64,000 nt of DNA. It comes from UBA7477 sp045602925 (GTDB taxonomy: Bacteria; Bacillota; Clostridia; Oscillospirales; Ruminococcaceae). Position 1 is the stretch's first letter; each line of letters opens with the position of its first letter. Shown one piece after another: positions 42,665 through 51,320 of this stretch. Position numbers and translations under genes: made by a program. The stretch is taken from assembly GCA_045602925.1 (NCBI GenBank), contig JAZSCN010000027.1, positions 75,640 through 139,639 of the forward strand, given 5' to 3'. Under the pieces are notes generated by a model that did no database searches, was not told the DNA's origin, and worked only from the letters and a program-made list of their open reading frames with translations.

Positions 42665-42725
42665 TGTGCAAACTCATCTTGCACAAACCTATTATAAGTG
42701 TAACACATACGAAAATCATTTTCAA
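42665..42725 (-). promoter_or_regulatory. Promoter and leader operator of the cellobiose phosphorylase gene
   Basis: On the minus strand TTGAAA (42720-42725), 17 bases, TACACT (42697-42702). About 15 bases downstream lies the dyad TGTGCAA-N7-TTGCACA (42665-42685), well placed for a repressor. Confidence 0.65.
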
Positions 42726-42777
42726 GAGGGGTAAAAAATCTTAATCGTTTGAAATTTAAATTTTTTTATAAAAAAAT

Positions 42778-42817
42778 CATTGCCGCTCCATTTATGCAAA
42801 AATACGAAGCGACAATG
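42778..42817 (-). terminator. Terminator after the ArsC-like gene
   Basis: On the minus strand CATTGTCGCT and AGCGGCAATG pair (one G-U) and are followed by ATTTTTTT. Confidence 0.8.
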
Positions 42818-42829
42818 CAAATATTCAAG

Positions 42830-43177
42830 CTATTTTACATCCCAATTTTTCCACACCTCAGGGCAGTAGCCGACTGTTGCGAGCTTACCCATTCGCACAA
42901 TCGGTGTCTTGATAAGCAATGGGTTCTCGATAAGCTTTTGGAGCTTTTCCTCAGTCGAGCCCAGGTATCTCAAAAGCAGTGCGTCTTTTTCCTTTGAATC
43001 ATAATCTATGATATTTTCTATAGAGCCTACAGCAGAGATAACGCTTGTCAGCTCGCCCCTGCTCATTTCCTTCTGCTTTAAATCGACCATCTGAAAGCTT
43101 ACGCCACGCTCTTTAAAGTATCTTTGAGCCTTTTTTGTATCAAAGCATTTAGTCTTGCCGAAAATCTGTAGTCCCAT
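42830..43177 (-). CDS. ArsC/Spx-family thioredoxin-fold protein
   Basis: The 115-residue protein has the ArsC-family opening GKTKCFDTKKAQRYFKERG with a single Cys in the CxxT/S position, and the NPLLIKTPIVRMG cis-proline region with Arg. It lacks the CxxC of Spx, so it is in the broader arsenate reductase-like family whose members are mostly of unknown substrate. It starts ten bases after dtd. Confidence 0.83.
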   Translation of the reverse strand: MGLQIFGKTKCFDTKKAQRYFKERGVSFQMVDLKQKEMSRGELTSVISAVGSIENIIDYDSKEKDALLLRYLGSTEEKLQKLIENPLLIKTPIVRMGKLATVGYCPEVWKNWDVK

Positions 43178-43187
43178 AATAAATCTC

Positions 43188-43628
43188 CTATGCTTCTAAA
43201 ATCACGGTGAACGGGCCGTCATTTTCGAGAGAAACCTTCATATCTGCGCCGAATATACCACGCTGAGTTTTCTTACCAGTCTTTTGCTCAATCACAGAGC
43301 AGAAATACTCGTAAAGCTCGTTCGCCTCATCGGGTGGTGCAGCGTTTACAAAGCTTGGTCTGTTACCATGCGTACAATCTGCATAAAGGGTGAACTGCGA
43401 CACTACAAGCATATCTCCACCTACATCGGCAATAGACAGGTTTATCTTGTCATTCTCGTCAGAGAAGATTCGAAGCTTTGAGAGCTTGTCGGCAAGCTTA
43501 TCGCACATTGCCTTATCATCGCCCTTACCTGCACCGAAAAGCACAAGATAGCCTTTTTCAATCTCTCCTACTATGGCACCATCGACCTTAACGCTTGCGC
43601 TATTGACCCTTTGAACAACCAGCTTCAT
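43188..43628 (-). CDS. dtd: D-aminoacyl-tRNA deacylase
   Basis: Dtd removes D-amino acids wrongly attached to tRNA. The 146-residue protein starts MKLVVQRVNSASVKVDG and has the catalytic SQFTLYAD and the Gly-cisPro region (NRPSFVNAAPP), with GIFGADMKVSLENDGPFT at the end. It starts 12 bases after the mutarotase gene. Confidence 0.95.
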   Translation of the reverse strand: MKLVVQRVNSASVKVDGAIVGEIEKGYLVLFGAGKGDDKAMCDKLADKLSKLRIFSDENDKINLSIADVGGDMLVVSQFTLYADCTHGNRPSFVNAAPPDEANELYEYFCSVIEQKTGKKTQRGIFGADMKVSLENDGPFTVILEA

Positions 43629-43640
43629 TATGCTTCTCCT

Positions 43641-44498
43641 TTACTTTACCAAAATCTCATAGCGATATCTGAAGTACTCGCCCGGTTGCAAAGAAATAGC
43701 GTGTGCCTTTTCTTCTATGCTTTCATTCTCATCATCGCAATACACCGGTACAGATGTCCACGGCTCGAGGCAAACAAAGCTTGCATCGTTATTACCTGTC
43801 GGCGACCATACTGCGATACAATCGCTCTCGGGATAGAACACAGTAACGGCGCTCTCTCCCTTATTAGACTTTAATGTAACAGCCTTTGAATTCGGCTTAT
43901 CCTTCATAACAACATCGAAGTCGAAGAGCTCTCTTGTCATATAAAGCTTATTTTCGTCGCTAAGCAGGGTTCTCGCGCCACCCGGGATAGTCTGAACAAT
44001 TGTCTCGTTCTTTTCGTATTCTACATAGTAGTCATTAAACTCAAGTCCATCATCGAGCGGACAATTGAAAGCCGGATGGCCACCGAGGTAGAAGTATATA
44101 GTCTTGCTTGACGGATTAATTACACGAAAGCGTGTGATAAGCTTGCCGTCTTCAAAATAGTACTTCACGAAAAGCTTAAAGCGATAAGGATACTGTGCCT
44201 TACTCTCGATATTATCCTCGAGAAAAAGCACGGCATAGTCGTCGCCTATTTCGGTAACTTGAAATTCCATATCTCTTGCAAAGCCGTGGTTACCCTTCAT
44301 CTTATAAGGCTTGCCACCTGCGAGATAGCTATTATCCTTTGGCGAGCATATAAAAGGAAAGAGTATCGGAGCATGCCTATTCCAAGCCTGTCCTGCCTGC
44401 CACAGATATTCCTTGCCGTTCTTTTTAAGGGAGCAAAGCTCTGCACCCATAGTATTTATTTTTGCGGTAATTTCGCCTGAACTAATTGTATAAATCAT
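43641..44498 (-). CDS. Aldose 1-epimerase-family protein (mutarotase-like)
   Basis: The 285-residue protein has the galactose-mutarotase beta-sandwich pattern, with NHGFARDMEF (His), GGHPAFNCPL (His) and CLEPWTSVP (Glu). It resembles LacX/YeaD-like epimerases more than classical GalM. The ATG at 44498 has GGAGG seven bases upstream and is chosen over an upstream start 33 codons earlier that would overlap the promoter. Substrate sugar unknown. Confidence 0.88.
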   Translation of the reverse strand: MIYTISSGEITAKINTMGAELCSLKKNGKEYLWQAGQAWNRHAPILFPFICSPKDNSYLAGGKPYKMKGNHGFARDMEFQVTEIGDDYAVLFLEDNIESKAQYPYRFKLFVKYYFEDGKLITRFRVINPSSKTIYFYLGGHPAFNCPLDDGLEFNDYYVEYEKNETIVQTIPGGARTLLSDENKLYMTRELFDFDVVMKDKPNSKAVTLKSNKGESAVTVFYPESDCIAVWSPTGNNDASFVCLEPWTSVPVYCDDENESIEEKAHAISLQPGEYFRYRYEILVK

Positions 44499-44528
44499 TA
44501 TGAAACCTCCGTTTTGTATTCTTTTATA

Positions 44529-44557
44529 AGTATACCATATTGAAATAATATTTTCAA
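44529..44557 (-). promoter_or_regulatory. Promoter of mutarotase-dtd-arsC-like unit
   Basis: On the minus strand TTGAAA (44552-44557), 17 bases, TATACT (44529-44534). Confidence 0.7.
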
Positions 44558-44586
44558 GACGAAAAAAAGAAACGCCTTTACAAGAC

Positions 44587-44615
44587 TTGTAAAACAAACA
44601 GAAATATGATATACT
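44587..44615 (+). promoter_or_regulatory. Promoter of the 44650-47608 unit
   Basis: TTGTAA (44587-44592), 17 bases, TATACT (44610-44615). Confidence 0.6.
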
Positions 44616-44649
44616 GTTTTTATAACTTTTTTGAAACGGAGAATTTACT

Positions 44650-45168
44650 ATGGACAGCTTTAAGGAATATATGGTAAAGAGATATCAGGATACCTCAGAT
44701 AAGGTCAAGGTTTTTGCACTTCTTTTTCTTTGCACACTTGCGCTTGTTGTATCCTTTATTTTTATGCAGGAGCTTGCACCGGTAATCGGATTTGTGCTTT
44801 TTGCAATCGTTGGTGGTTACTATGGCTGCTACTACTACGCTACTATCAAGCGTGTTGAATATGAATACATCTTCACAAACGGTGACCTTGACATTGACAA
44901 GATTATGGGTCAGAGAAAGAGAAAGCGTCTTGCTACAATTGATGTATCCGGCATTTTACAGTTCGGTAAGATTTCTGACGAAAAGAGAGCAGAGATACTT
45001 TCTTCAGAGCACACTGTAATCGACGCTACTGATAATCTTTGCACTGATGAGGATTACTATCTTGAATGCAAGCACAAGACATACGGTATGTGCTATCTTC
45101 TCTTTACACCAAGCGACGAATTCGTTGAAGAAATGAGACCGTTCTTCCCAAGAGAACTCAGAAAGTAA
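44650..45168 (+). CDS. Small membrane protein, possibly DUF6106-like
   Basis: The 172-residue protein has two membrane helices (about 22-40 and 45-64), then a basic cytoplasmic part with RKRKRLATID and a domain ending in EEMRPFFPRELRK. It resembles the two-helix proteins annotated DUF6106 in Clostridia, but I hold that only loosely. It leads a unit with acpS, nnr and a lipoprotein gene, 14 bases before acpS. Confidence 0.75.
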   Translation: MDSFKEYMVKRYQDTSDKVKVFALLFLCTLALVVSFIFMQELAPVIGFVLFAIVGGYYGCYYYATIKRVEYEYIFTNGDLDIDKIMGQRKRKRLATIDVSGILQFGKISDEKRAEILSSEHTVIDATDNLCTDEDYYLECKHKTYGMCYLLFTPSDEFVEEMRPFFPRELRK

Positions 45169-45182
45169 CGGGAGCTGATAAT

Positions 45183-45557
45183 ATGTTCAGAATAGGAACT
45201 GACATAGTCGAGGTCGAAAGAATAGAAAAAAGCGCTCAGAGAGAGAGCTTTCTTACAAGGGTTTACTCACAGGCTGAGTTAGCCCTTTTTTCCAATAAGC
45301 AGAACAAGTACGAGTCAATGGCAGGCAACTGGGCTTCTAAGGAAGCATTCTCAAAATCTCTCGGCACAGGCGTCGAGGGCTTCGGGCTATCTGAGGTTGA
45401 GGTGCTTCGTGATGAGCTTGGTGCACCGTATATAAGGCTGAGTGGCAACGCCAAGAAAATAGCTGATGATATGGGACTTTCGTTTTCTGTAAGCATTAGT
45501 CACACAAAGTCACACGCAATTGCTACTGTTATCGCCTTCCCTAAGGAGAAAGAATAA
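45183..45557 (+). CDS. acpS: Holo-[acyl-carrier-protein] synthase
   Basis: AcpS attaches 4'-phosphopantetheine to ACP. The 124-residue protein has FRIGTDIVEVERIEK (metal-binding Asp), MAGNWASKEAFSKSLGTG (Glu/Lys) and SISHTKSHAIA. Its last base is shared with the nnr start (TAATG). Confidence 0.95.
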   Translation: MFRIGTDIVEVERIEKSAQRESFLTRVYSQAELALFSNKQNKYESMAGNWASKEAFSKSLGTGVEGFGLSEVEVLRDELGAPYIRLSGNAKKIADDMGLSFSVSISHTKSHAIATVIAFPKEKE

Positions 45558-47056
45558 TGGATAAAATCTACACACCTTCACAAATGTCGCACTCCGAGAA
45601 GATGAGTGAGGAGTACGGAGTTTCTCTCGCCTGCCTTATGGATAATGCAGGCTTTTCTCTTGCAAGCAGAATAATAGAGCTAGGCTACAAGAGCTTTGCT
45701 AAGCGTGTGCTGATGCTTTGTGGCAACGGCAACAACGGTGGTGACGGCTTTGTTGCGAGCGATATTCTCTCTCGCTCGGGCTTTGAGGTTGATGTTATGC
45801 TATGCTGCAACGAGCCTAAGACTGAGCTTTCAATTTCGACTTTTTCAAGGCTTTCTGATAGCGTCAGAATCGTAGAAGAAAGCGGCCTTAAAGAGTACGA
45901 CATAATCTGCGACTGCGTTTTCGGCACCGGCTTCAGAGACAAGCTACCGCAGGATATCTCACAGCTTTTCAAGAAGATAAACAGCCTTTCTGCGTACAAG
46001 CTTGCATGCGACCTGCCTTCCGGCGTAAACGCTCTGACGGGTGAAGCCGACGCAGACACGATAGTCTGCGATGAGACGCTTTCCTTCCATGCAAAAAAGC
46101 TTGGCACACTACTCTCACCTGCAAAGGAATACTGTGGAAAAATCTCAGTAGCTAGTATCGGTATTCCTGACAAAGCCTGTGCAGATACGCCGATTATCCA
46201 TATAGATAATGGACTTGCAAAAGAGCTCCTCCCATATCGCAGGCCTGACGGACACAAGGGTACCTTCGGCAAGGTGGTTTGTATTTGTGGCAGCACAAAC
46301 TACACGGGTGCAGCTGTTATGTCATGCCTTGCAGCATTGCGTGGTGGTTGTGGACTTGTTACACTTTGCTCTACAAAGTGCGTAATTGACAGAATTGCAA
46401 AGCTAATCCCCGAGGCTACATTTTTCACGCTTCCGGAAAAGGACGGCAAGCTTGCGCACGACAGCGAGCTTATCACAGAGACTGTAGAAGGTGCCGATTG
46501 CGTACTGTTCGGCTGTGGCGTTGGACAATCCGAAGAAGTGAAAAAACTACTTTGTGATGTGCTTTCTAAGGCAAGCTGTCCTATAGTTATTGATGCAGAC
46601 GGCATAAATTGTCTTTCTATGAATATAGATATATTGAAAGACACAAGGGCAAGCGTTGTGCTTACCCCACATCCGATGGAGCTCGCAAGACTTTGCGGAC
46701 TTGATAAGGCTCCACAAGAAAGACTCGGCTGTGCAAAGTCGCTTTGCGAAAAACTCGGCGACAACATAACCGTAATGTCAAAGAGCGCACAAACCTTAGT
46801 TATATCGAATAAAGAGACTTACCTTAACGATAGCGGAAACACTGCACTTTCTAAGGGTGGCAGTGGTGATATGCTTGCGGGACTTACTGCATCACTTATT
46901 GCACAAGGCGTTCCAAGTGAAAAGGCCTGTGCACTCGCAAGCTACATTATCGGACTTTGTGCAGAAGAGCTTTGCAAAGAAAAGAGTTCACGCTCGATAA
47001 TCGCACGAGATATACTGGATAGGCTTCCCCTTGTGTTTTTCAATCTGGAGGGTTAA
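45557..47056 (+). CDS. nnr: Bifunctional NAD(P)H-hydrate epimerase / ADP-dependent dehydratase
   Basis: This two-domain repair enzyme returns hydrated NAD(P)H to the normal form. The N-terminal YjeF_N epimerase domain (1-205) has LCGNGNNGGDGFVAS and CDLPSGVNALTG. The C-terminal YjeF_C dehydratase domain (215-499) has VCGSTNYTGAAVMS, DADGIN, LTPHPMELARL and the NDSGNTALSKGGSGDMLAG catalytic/ATP motif. The fusion with acpS next door is a very common Firmicutes arrangement. Confidence 0.95.
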   Translation: MDKIYTPSQMSHSEKMSEEYGVSLACLMDNAGFSLASRIIELGYKSFAKRVLMLCGNGNNGGDGFVASDILSRSGFEVDVMLCCNEPKTELSISTFSRLSDSVRIVEESGLKEYDIICDCVFGTGFRDKLPQDISQLFKKINSLSAYKLACDLPSGVNALTGEADADTIVCDETLSFHAKKLGTLLSPAKEYCGKISVASIGIPDKACADTPIIHIDNGLAKELLPYRRPDGHKGTFGKVVCICGSTNYTGAAVMSCLAALRGGCGLVTLCSTKCVIDRIAKLIPEATFFTLPEKDGKLAHDSELITETVEGADCVLFGCGVGQSEEVKKLLCDVLSKASCPIVIDADGINCLSMNIDILKDTRASVVLTPHPMELARLCGLDKAPQERLGCAKSLCEKLGDNITVMSKSAQTLVISNKETYLNDSGNTALSKGGSGDMLAGLTASLIAQGVPSEKACALASYIIGLCAEELCKEKSSRSIIARDILDRLPLVFFNLEG

Positions 47057-47077
47057 CCCGAAACGGAGGAAAACCGA

Positions 47078-47608
47078 TTGAAGCTACCGGCCAAAATATT
47101 CACTGCTATTTCTGTAATGGCTATTTCAGTATCGCTTGTATCCTGCAAAAATAATGATAAAGTTTCCTTACCGAATACGGATTTTTCATACTCTGTAGTT
47201 GCGACCTGTGAGCTTTCCGGCTATAATGAGGAATACTCACTCACGCTCACCCGAACAGATGCAGGTATATGGTGCTCGCAATTTTCTGCACCTATGAGCC
47301 TAAGCGGAATGAAGCTTTCGCAAGGCATTGACCAATGCACCATCGAATACATGGGGCTTACGCACACTGCAAGCCTTGATAAATTTCCTGACAATTCGCT
47401 TGTCCCGGCTATTACCTCGGTGCTCGACCATATTGCTTGTACAACTGAAATTGATGCCACAAGCGAAGGCGGTAACATAATTGCAGACGGAAGTATAGAC
47501 GGCATAATATACTCGGTTGTATTTTATGGTAACGAGCCGATTTCAATGCAGATTTCAAGCAGTCAACGAGCTATCAACGTTATGCTTACAGATTTTCAAA
47601 AGCTATAG
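47078..47608 (+). CDS. Lipoprotein of unknown function
   Basis: A TTG start has GGAGG eight bases upstream. The signal peptide ends at lipobox LVSC with Cys23. The mature part is about 150 residues, beta-rich, without known motifs. It lies 21 bases after nnr and may be in that operon. The family is unknown to me. Confidence 0.7.
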   Translation: MKLPAKIFTAISVMAISVSLVSCKNNDKVSLPNTDFSYSVVATCELSGYNEEYSLTLTRTDAGIWCSQFSAPMSLSGMKLSQGIDQCTIEYMGLTHTASLDKFPDNSLVPAITSVLDHIACTTEIDATSEGGNIIADGSIDGIIYSVVFYGNEPISMQISSSQRAINVMLTDFQKL

Positions 47609-47617
47609 CTACACAAA

Positions 47618-47643
47618 AAGCTCTCGGAAAATTCCGAGAGCTT
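47618..47643. terminator. Bidirectional terminator
   Basis: AAGCTCTCGGAA and its exact complement with a two-base loop lie between convergent genes. Confidence 0.85.
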
Positions 47644-47674
47644 AAATTATGTCAATAGATATTAGATAGACTTA

Positions 47675-48454
47675 TTATGCAGCTGGGTCAGGGTTAAGTC
47701 CGTTATCGGTGAGGTCCTTAGGCTCGTCAATTACGAGCGACTTAACGTAAACACCATGTGACTGGAATACCATACCGCCATAGAGGGTACCGTCCGGATT
47801 AACTGTTGCTGTATCTACAAGATACTGGAGACATTCAGCAGAAACATTGAAAGTACAGGTTTCTGTCTTCCATTCGCCGTCAGCATTTGGAGTAAGCACG
47901 ATAAATCCGTCTGTCTGCATAAAGTAGTTATACATTGGTGTACCATCAGCATAAGCCTTTGGAACATCCTTGCCAACTTCTACTCTTCCTGTAGCTTCAT
48001 CAACAATACCTACGATATAGCTAGGGTCTGTAGTATAGAGCTTTGGCCAGCTTTCCTTACAGCTACATGGAGCAAACAGATAGTAATCCAAGAACTTGCC
48101 TTCCGGTGGAAGTGTCTTATACTGGAGTTCAAATGTAAGTGAGCAACCTGTCTCAAGATAAGGCTTGAAGTACTTGTTATCAACATATCCCTCATAGAAG
48201 CCCTCGTCACCAAGGAACTGTATAGCTTCCCAGCTACCTGCATATTCTTCATTACCGATAAGAGTAATAGGACCTTCTAAAATTTCTTCTTCGGTTGTTG
48301 TGGTTGTAGTGGTAGTTGTTTCAGCTGCAGTTGTTGTGGTTGTAGTAGTTGTGGTTGATTCTTCAGGTGTAGATGAAGCCTTAGAACTATCATCACTACC
48401 ACAAGCTGTAAGCACAAGAGCCATTGCAACTAATGCCATTAGCTTCTTTTTCAT
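47675..48454 (-). CDS. Thr-linker lipoprotein, paralogue of the 54733 gene
   Basis: The 259-residue protein has lipobox LTAC (Cys18) and a linker with two Thr runs (about 34-60). A domain follows that starts EGPITLIGNEEYAGSWEA and ends KSLVIDEPKDLTDNGLNPDPAA. It is clearly homologous along its length to the lipoprotein at 54733-55521, including the leader DNA before the start. The ATG at 48454 has GGAGG eight bases upstream. The domain may be carbohydrate-binding (jelly-roll-like, Trp/Tyr-rich), but this is a guess. Confidence 0.82.
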   Translation of the reverse strand: MKKKLMALVAMALVLTACGSDDSSKASSTPEESTTTTTTTTTAAETTTTTTTTTEEEILEGPITLIGNEEYAGSWEAIQFLGDEGFYEGYVDNKYFKPYLETGCSLTFELQYKTLPPEGKFLDYYLFAPCSCKESWPKLYTTDPSYIVGIVDEATGRVEVGKDVPKAYADGTPMYNYFMQTDGFIVLTPNADGEWKTETCTFNVSAECLQYLVDTATVNPDGTLYGGMVFQSHGVYVKSLVIDEPKDLTDNGLNPDPAA

Positions 48455-48511
48455 AGTTAGTTCCTCCATTATATAATATTTATTATCGAATCGTTCATCA
48501 ATTCTAAGGCA

Positions 48512-48540
48512 ATTATACCATTCAAGTTTTTTATTGTCAA
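48512..48540 (-). promoter_or_regulatory. Promoter of the 47675 lipoprotein gene
   Basis: On the minus strand TTGACA (48535-48540), 17 bases, TATAAT (48512-48517), both perfect consensus. Confidence 0.85.
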
Positions 48541-48589
48541 TGATTTTATGCTTAACATATGAGTAAAATATCAGCTTTATTACCAATAA

Positions 48590-48616
48590 AAAGCCCTCGG
48601 AAAGCTCCGAGCGCTT
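48590..48616 (-). terminator. Terminator of the 48648 gene
   Basis: AAGCCCTCGGA/TCCGAGCGCTT, with one mismatch, is followed on the minus strand by TTTTTA. It is the same hairpin family as at 49610, 50936/51759 and 53706. Confidence 0.8.
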
Positions 48617-48647
48617 AAACTATACTAGTTTAATTATAAAGAATCAA

Positions 48648-49325
48648 TTACTTATTCTTCTTTGTAGCAACTACTGCTGCAGCTGCGAGTGCGATACCTG
48701 CGAGTGCAAGACCTGCTGTAGCACCTGTATCAGCGCTATCGTTGGAAGGTTCATCTGCTGGTTCGTCTGCTGGTTCATCTGCTGGCTCATCAGCTGGCTC
48801 ATCAGCTGGCTCGTCTGCTGGTTCATCAGCTGGTTCGTCTGCTGGTTCGTCTGCTGGTTCATCAGCTGCAAGAACAGGAACAACCTTAACAGTTATAGCA
48901 TCCTGACCAGCCTGAATGTTGAATCCATACTTGTTTTCATCAGCATTGTAAGGATCTGCCATTCCTGCATCAGCAATCTCTTCAAGAGTGTAAGTAAATG
49001 TGTAGGTTGTTTCAGCTATAACACCTGTTTCGTAGCCAAAATCGCCCTTTGCTCCAGCACCGTTAAAAATAAACAGCTCATAGTCATCCCACTTTTCAGC
49101 AGCTGCAGGTGAAGTAACCTCGAAAGTAAAGGCTTCAACTGTTTCGCCCTCTGCAGGAATAACCTCAACCCAAGAACCGCCCCAAGCAGGAACTTCAAAT
49201 GTGTCGCCTGTAGGAGCGTCACCAGACCCTGGCCAAGGTGTGAAAGCTACGTCAGCAGCAAAAGCAGAAACTGCCATTGAAGCTGCTACTGCGAGTGCAG
49301 CGATTGTAGAAATAATCTTTTTCAT
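48648..49325 (-). CDS. Secreted protein with ADEP-repeat stalk and hydrophobic KKNK tail (copy 1)
   Basis: The 225-residue protein has a signal peptide cut near AFA-AD, a beta-rich domain of about 120 residues starting DVAFTPWPGSGD, then ten or so DEPA repeats and the tail NDSADTGATAGLALAGIA, a hydrophobic helix and KKNK. The tail resembles a sortase-type wall-sorting signal (TG, helix, positive end) lacking a canonical LPxTG. It has its own promoter and terminator. Front domain function unknown. Confidence 0.82.
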   Translation of the reverse strand: MKKIISTIAALAVAASMAVSAFAADVAFTPWPGSGDAPTGDTFEVPAWGGSWVEVIPAEGETVEAFTFEVTSPAAAEKWDDYELFIFNGAGAKGDFGYETGVIAETTYTFTYTLEEIADAGMADPYNADENKYGFNIQAGQDAITVKVVPVLAADEPADEPADEPADEPADEPADEPADEPADEPADEPADEPSNDSADTGATAGLALAGIALAAAAVVATKKNK

Positions 49326-49380
49326 TCTCTTTTCCTCCATATTTTTCACAATTTTTGAATTGAATATCAACTCTAAGGTA

Positions 49381-49409
49381 ATTATAACATTCGGCGCAAA
49401 CTTTGTCAA
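49381..49409 (-). promoter_or_regulatory. Promoter of the 48648 gene
   Basis: On the minus strand TTGACA (49404-49409), 17 bases, TATAAT (49381-49386). Confidence 0.85.
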
Positions 49410-49465
49410 CGATTTTAAACTGACCGCTTCAACAGAATTTTAACCTGTTTTTTGTACAATATGTA

Positions 49466-49480
49466 GAGTAAACGATTACT
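49466..49480. promoter_or_regulatory. LacI/CcpA-like operator upstream of the 48648 gene
   Basis: AGTAATCGTTTACTC on the minus strand. It shares AGTAATCGTTTnCT with the site at 55667 and lies about 57 bases upstream of the -35 box. Confidence 0.45.
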
Positions 49481-49609
49481 TGACCTCAAAATTATGTTAC
49501 TAAGTCACATTTTATTCGCAATTTCCCCCGACTCTCAGAATGTATTTTTAACGTTACATATAAATATATTAAACTATTACTTCTGTGTACCCCACCTATA
49601 TAAACTAAA

Positions 49610-49635
49610 AAGCCCTCGGAATTACCCGAGGGCTT
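49610..49635 (-). terminator. Terminator of the 49667 gene
   Basis: AAGCCCTCGG/CCGAGGGCTT stem, then T-run on the minus strand. Confidence 0.85.
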
Positions 49636-49666
49636 AAACTATACTAGTTTAATTATAGAGAATAGA

Positions 49667-50776
49667 TTACTTATTCTTCTTTGTAGCAACTACTGCTGCA
49701 GCTGCGAGTGCGATACCTGCGAGTGCAAGACCTGCTGTTGCGCCTGTCTCAGCGTTGTCGTTGGAAGGTTCATCAGCTGGTTCGTCTGCTGGTTCGTCTG
49801 CTGGTTCATCGTCTGGTTCGTTGCCCGGTTCGTTGCCCGGTTCGTTGCTCGGTTCGTTGCCCGGTTCGTTGCCTGGTTCGTTGCCTGGTTCGTCTGCTGG
49901 TTCGTCAGCTATAGAAGTGATTGATATATCCCATGTCCATGTATCGCCATCGGCAGCATTCCAAACCTGGAGAATAATACCACCAAAATCTGCGATATCT
50001 GTTATGTCATTAGCATACATAACGTCCTGAACTGTTGTTTCAATTGTGAGCACGCCAGCTGCATTAGATACTGCAGACCAGCCGCCCCATGATGTGTTAA
50101 AGCCGTTTATTGCTACATTCCAAGCAGATGAGTTAACTCCTTCGCCGGGAGTAATTACTGCTGTAATTACATCAGTAGGCTTAAATTCTAATGTGCCTCC
50201 GGTAGCTTCGACGCCGAGCTGTACACAGTCGCCTGTTTTTTCATCATTAGCAGAATATGTATTCTCGCCGGATGCTTCATAAACAACAGTACCTTCCTCT
50301 TCTTCCGGTAATTCTTCGTTTCCTAAAGTTTCAGCAGATACCTCAAGAGTCCAGTCCCAAGTTTCGCCGTCGTTAACATTCCACACCTGAAGTACAAATC
50401 CGCCGAATTCGCTTATGTCTGTGATGCCGTTTGCATCCATAATTTCTTGAATTGTTGCCGTAACAGTAAGAATACCTGCGTCAGATGATACAGCAGACCA
50501 GCCACCCCACGATGAGTTAAAACCGGTAAGAGCAACATTCCAAGTAGAAATGTCTGCGCCATCGCCGGCAACTACTGTTGCAGTAACTACGTCAGTAGCA
50601 CTAAACTCATAGGCGCCACCTACAGCATCAGAATCAATCTGTATGCAATTTGAGCTATCCGGAGTAGCTTCATCATATGTGCAAGAGCCACTCTCTGCAA
50701 GTGTTGCAGCTGCTGCAGATACTGTCATGGTTGCTGTCACAGCCAGTGCAGCAAGTATTGAAATAATCCTTTTCAT
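49667..50776 (-). CDS. Secreted protein with two repeated domains, DEP/NEP stalk and KKNK tail (copy 2)
   Basis: The 369-residue protein has a signal peptide cut near AAA-TLAES and then two homologous domains of about 130 residues (about 25-155 and 170-300). Each has WNVA..GFN.SWGGWSAVS and FGG..LQVWN..DG.TW, a pattern suggesting a small carbohydrate-binding beta-sandwich. A stalk of DEPA/NEPG repeats and the common tail NDNAETGATAGLALAG and KKNK follow. The internal domain duplication is unique within the array. Function inferred only. Confidence 0.82.
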   Translation of the reverse strand: MKRIISILAALAVTATMTVSAAAATLAESGSCTYDEATPDSSNCIQIDSDAVGGAYEFSATDVVTATVVAGDGADISTWNVALTGFNSSWGGWSAVSSDAGILTVTATIQEIMDANGITDISEFGGFVLQVWNVNDGETWDWTLEVSAETLGNEELPEEEEGTVVYEASGENTYSANDEKTGDCVQLGVEATGGTLEFKPTDVITAVITPGEGVNSSAWNVAINGFNTSWGGWSAVSNAAGVLTIETTVQDVMYANDITDIADFGGIILQVWNAADGDTWTWDISITSIADEPADEPGNEPGNEPGNEPSNEPGNEPGNEPDDEPADEPADEPADEPSNDNAETGATAGLALAGIALAAAAVVATKKNK

Positions 50777-50822
50777 TTTGTTCCCTCCAAATTCTGTTTT
50801 TATAATATGGTAACACAAAAAT

Positions 50823-50851
50823 ATTATATCATCTATTATAATTTTCGTCAA
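50823..50851 (-). promoter_or_regulatory. Promoter of the 49667 gene
   Basis: On the minus strand TTGACG (50846-50851), 17 bases, TATAAT (50823-50828). Confidence 0.75.
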
Positions 50852-51035
50852 CAATTTTCTATATCGCTAATTAACATAATTTTAATCGTAATTTTGGTTA
50901 TTATGTCAAATAATCGATTTATTTCGGTACACAAAAAGCCCTCGGAGGGTTACACAAGTCCAGTAAAAACGGACAATAGAAAAACACCCCTCTTTTATGG
51001 TAGAATAAAAACAATACCATAAAGGGGAATTTTGT

Positions 51036-51320
51036 ATGTCAAGGAAATACCGACATACATTAAAATTGTTACAACAAATCAAAGAAATGCTAAACCAAGG
51101 CATGACGCAAAAAGAAATAGAAAATAAATTTGGATTAACAGGAGTGCGTCCTGTGCATGGGTTGTTAAAACGAGAACGCAAAAAAGAATTACAGGGCGTA
51201 CCAAACCATCGTGGACGAAAGCCAGCAAAAACATTACCAGAGTATAAGTACGAAAACAAAAGATTAAAAATGGAAAATGAGCTGTTACGGGATTTTCTCT
51301 CGCTCACAGAAAGGAAGTGA
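51036..51320 (+). CDS. IS3-family transposase OrfA
   Basis: The 94-residue protein has an N-terminal helix-turn-helix (LKLLQQIKEMLNQGMTQKEIENKFGLTG) and a C-terminal leucine-zipper-like helix (EYKYENKRLKMENELLRDFLSL), the IS3/IS150-group OrfA plan. AAGGGG lies before the ATG. Confidence 0.85.
   Translation: MSRKYRHTLKLLQQIKEMLNQGMTQKEIENKFGLTGVRPVHGLLKRERKKELQGVPNHRGRKPAKTLPEYKYENKRLKMENELLRDFLSLTERK

Noticed and set aside
48740..48870. Regular 12-base repeats (ADEP codons) as a CRISPR array
   Set aside because: Units are contiguous, in frame and lack spacers; they encode the DEPA stalk.
51036..51320. OrfA as an independent chromosomal regulator
   Set aside because: Followed by a recognisable orfB remnant and flanked by imperfect terminal repeats, so it belongs to an IS3-type element.
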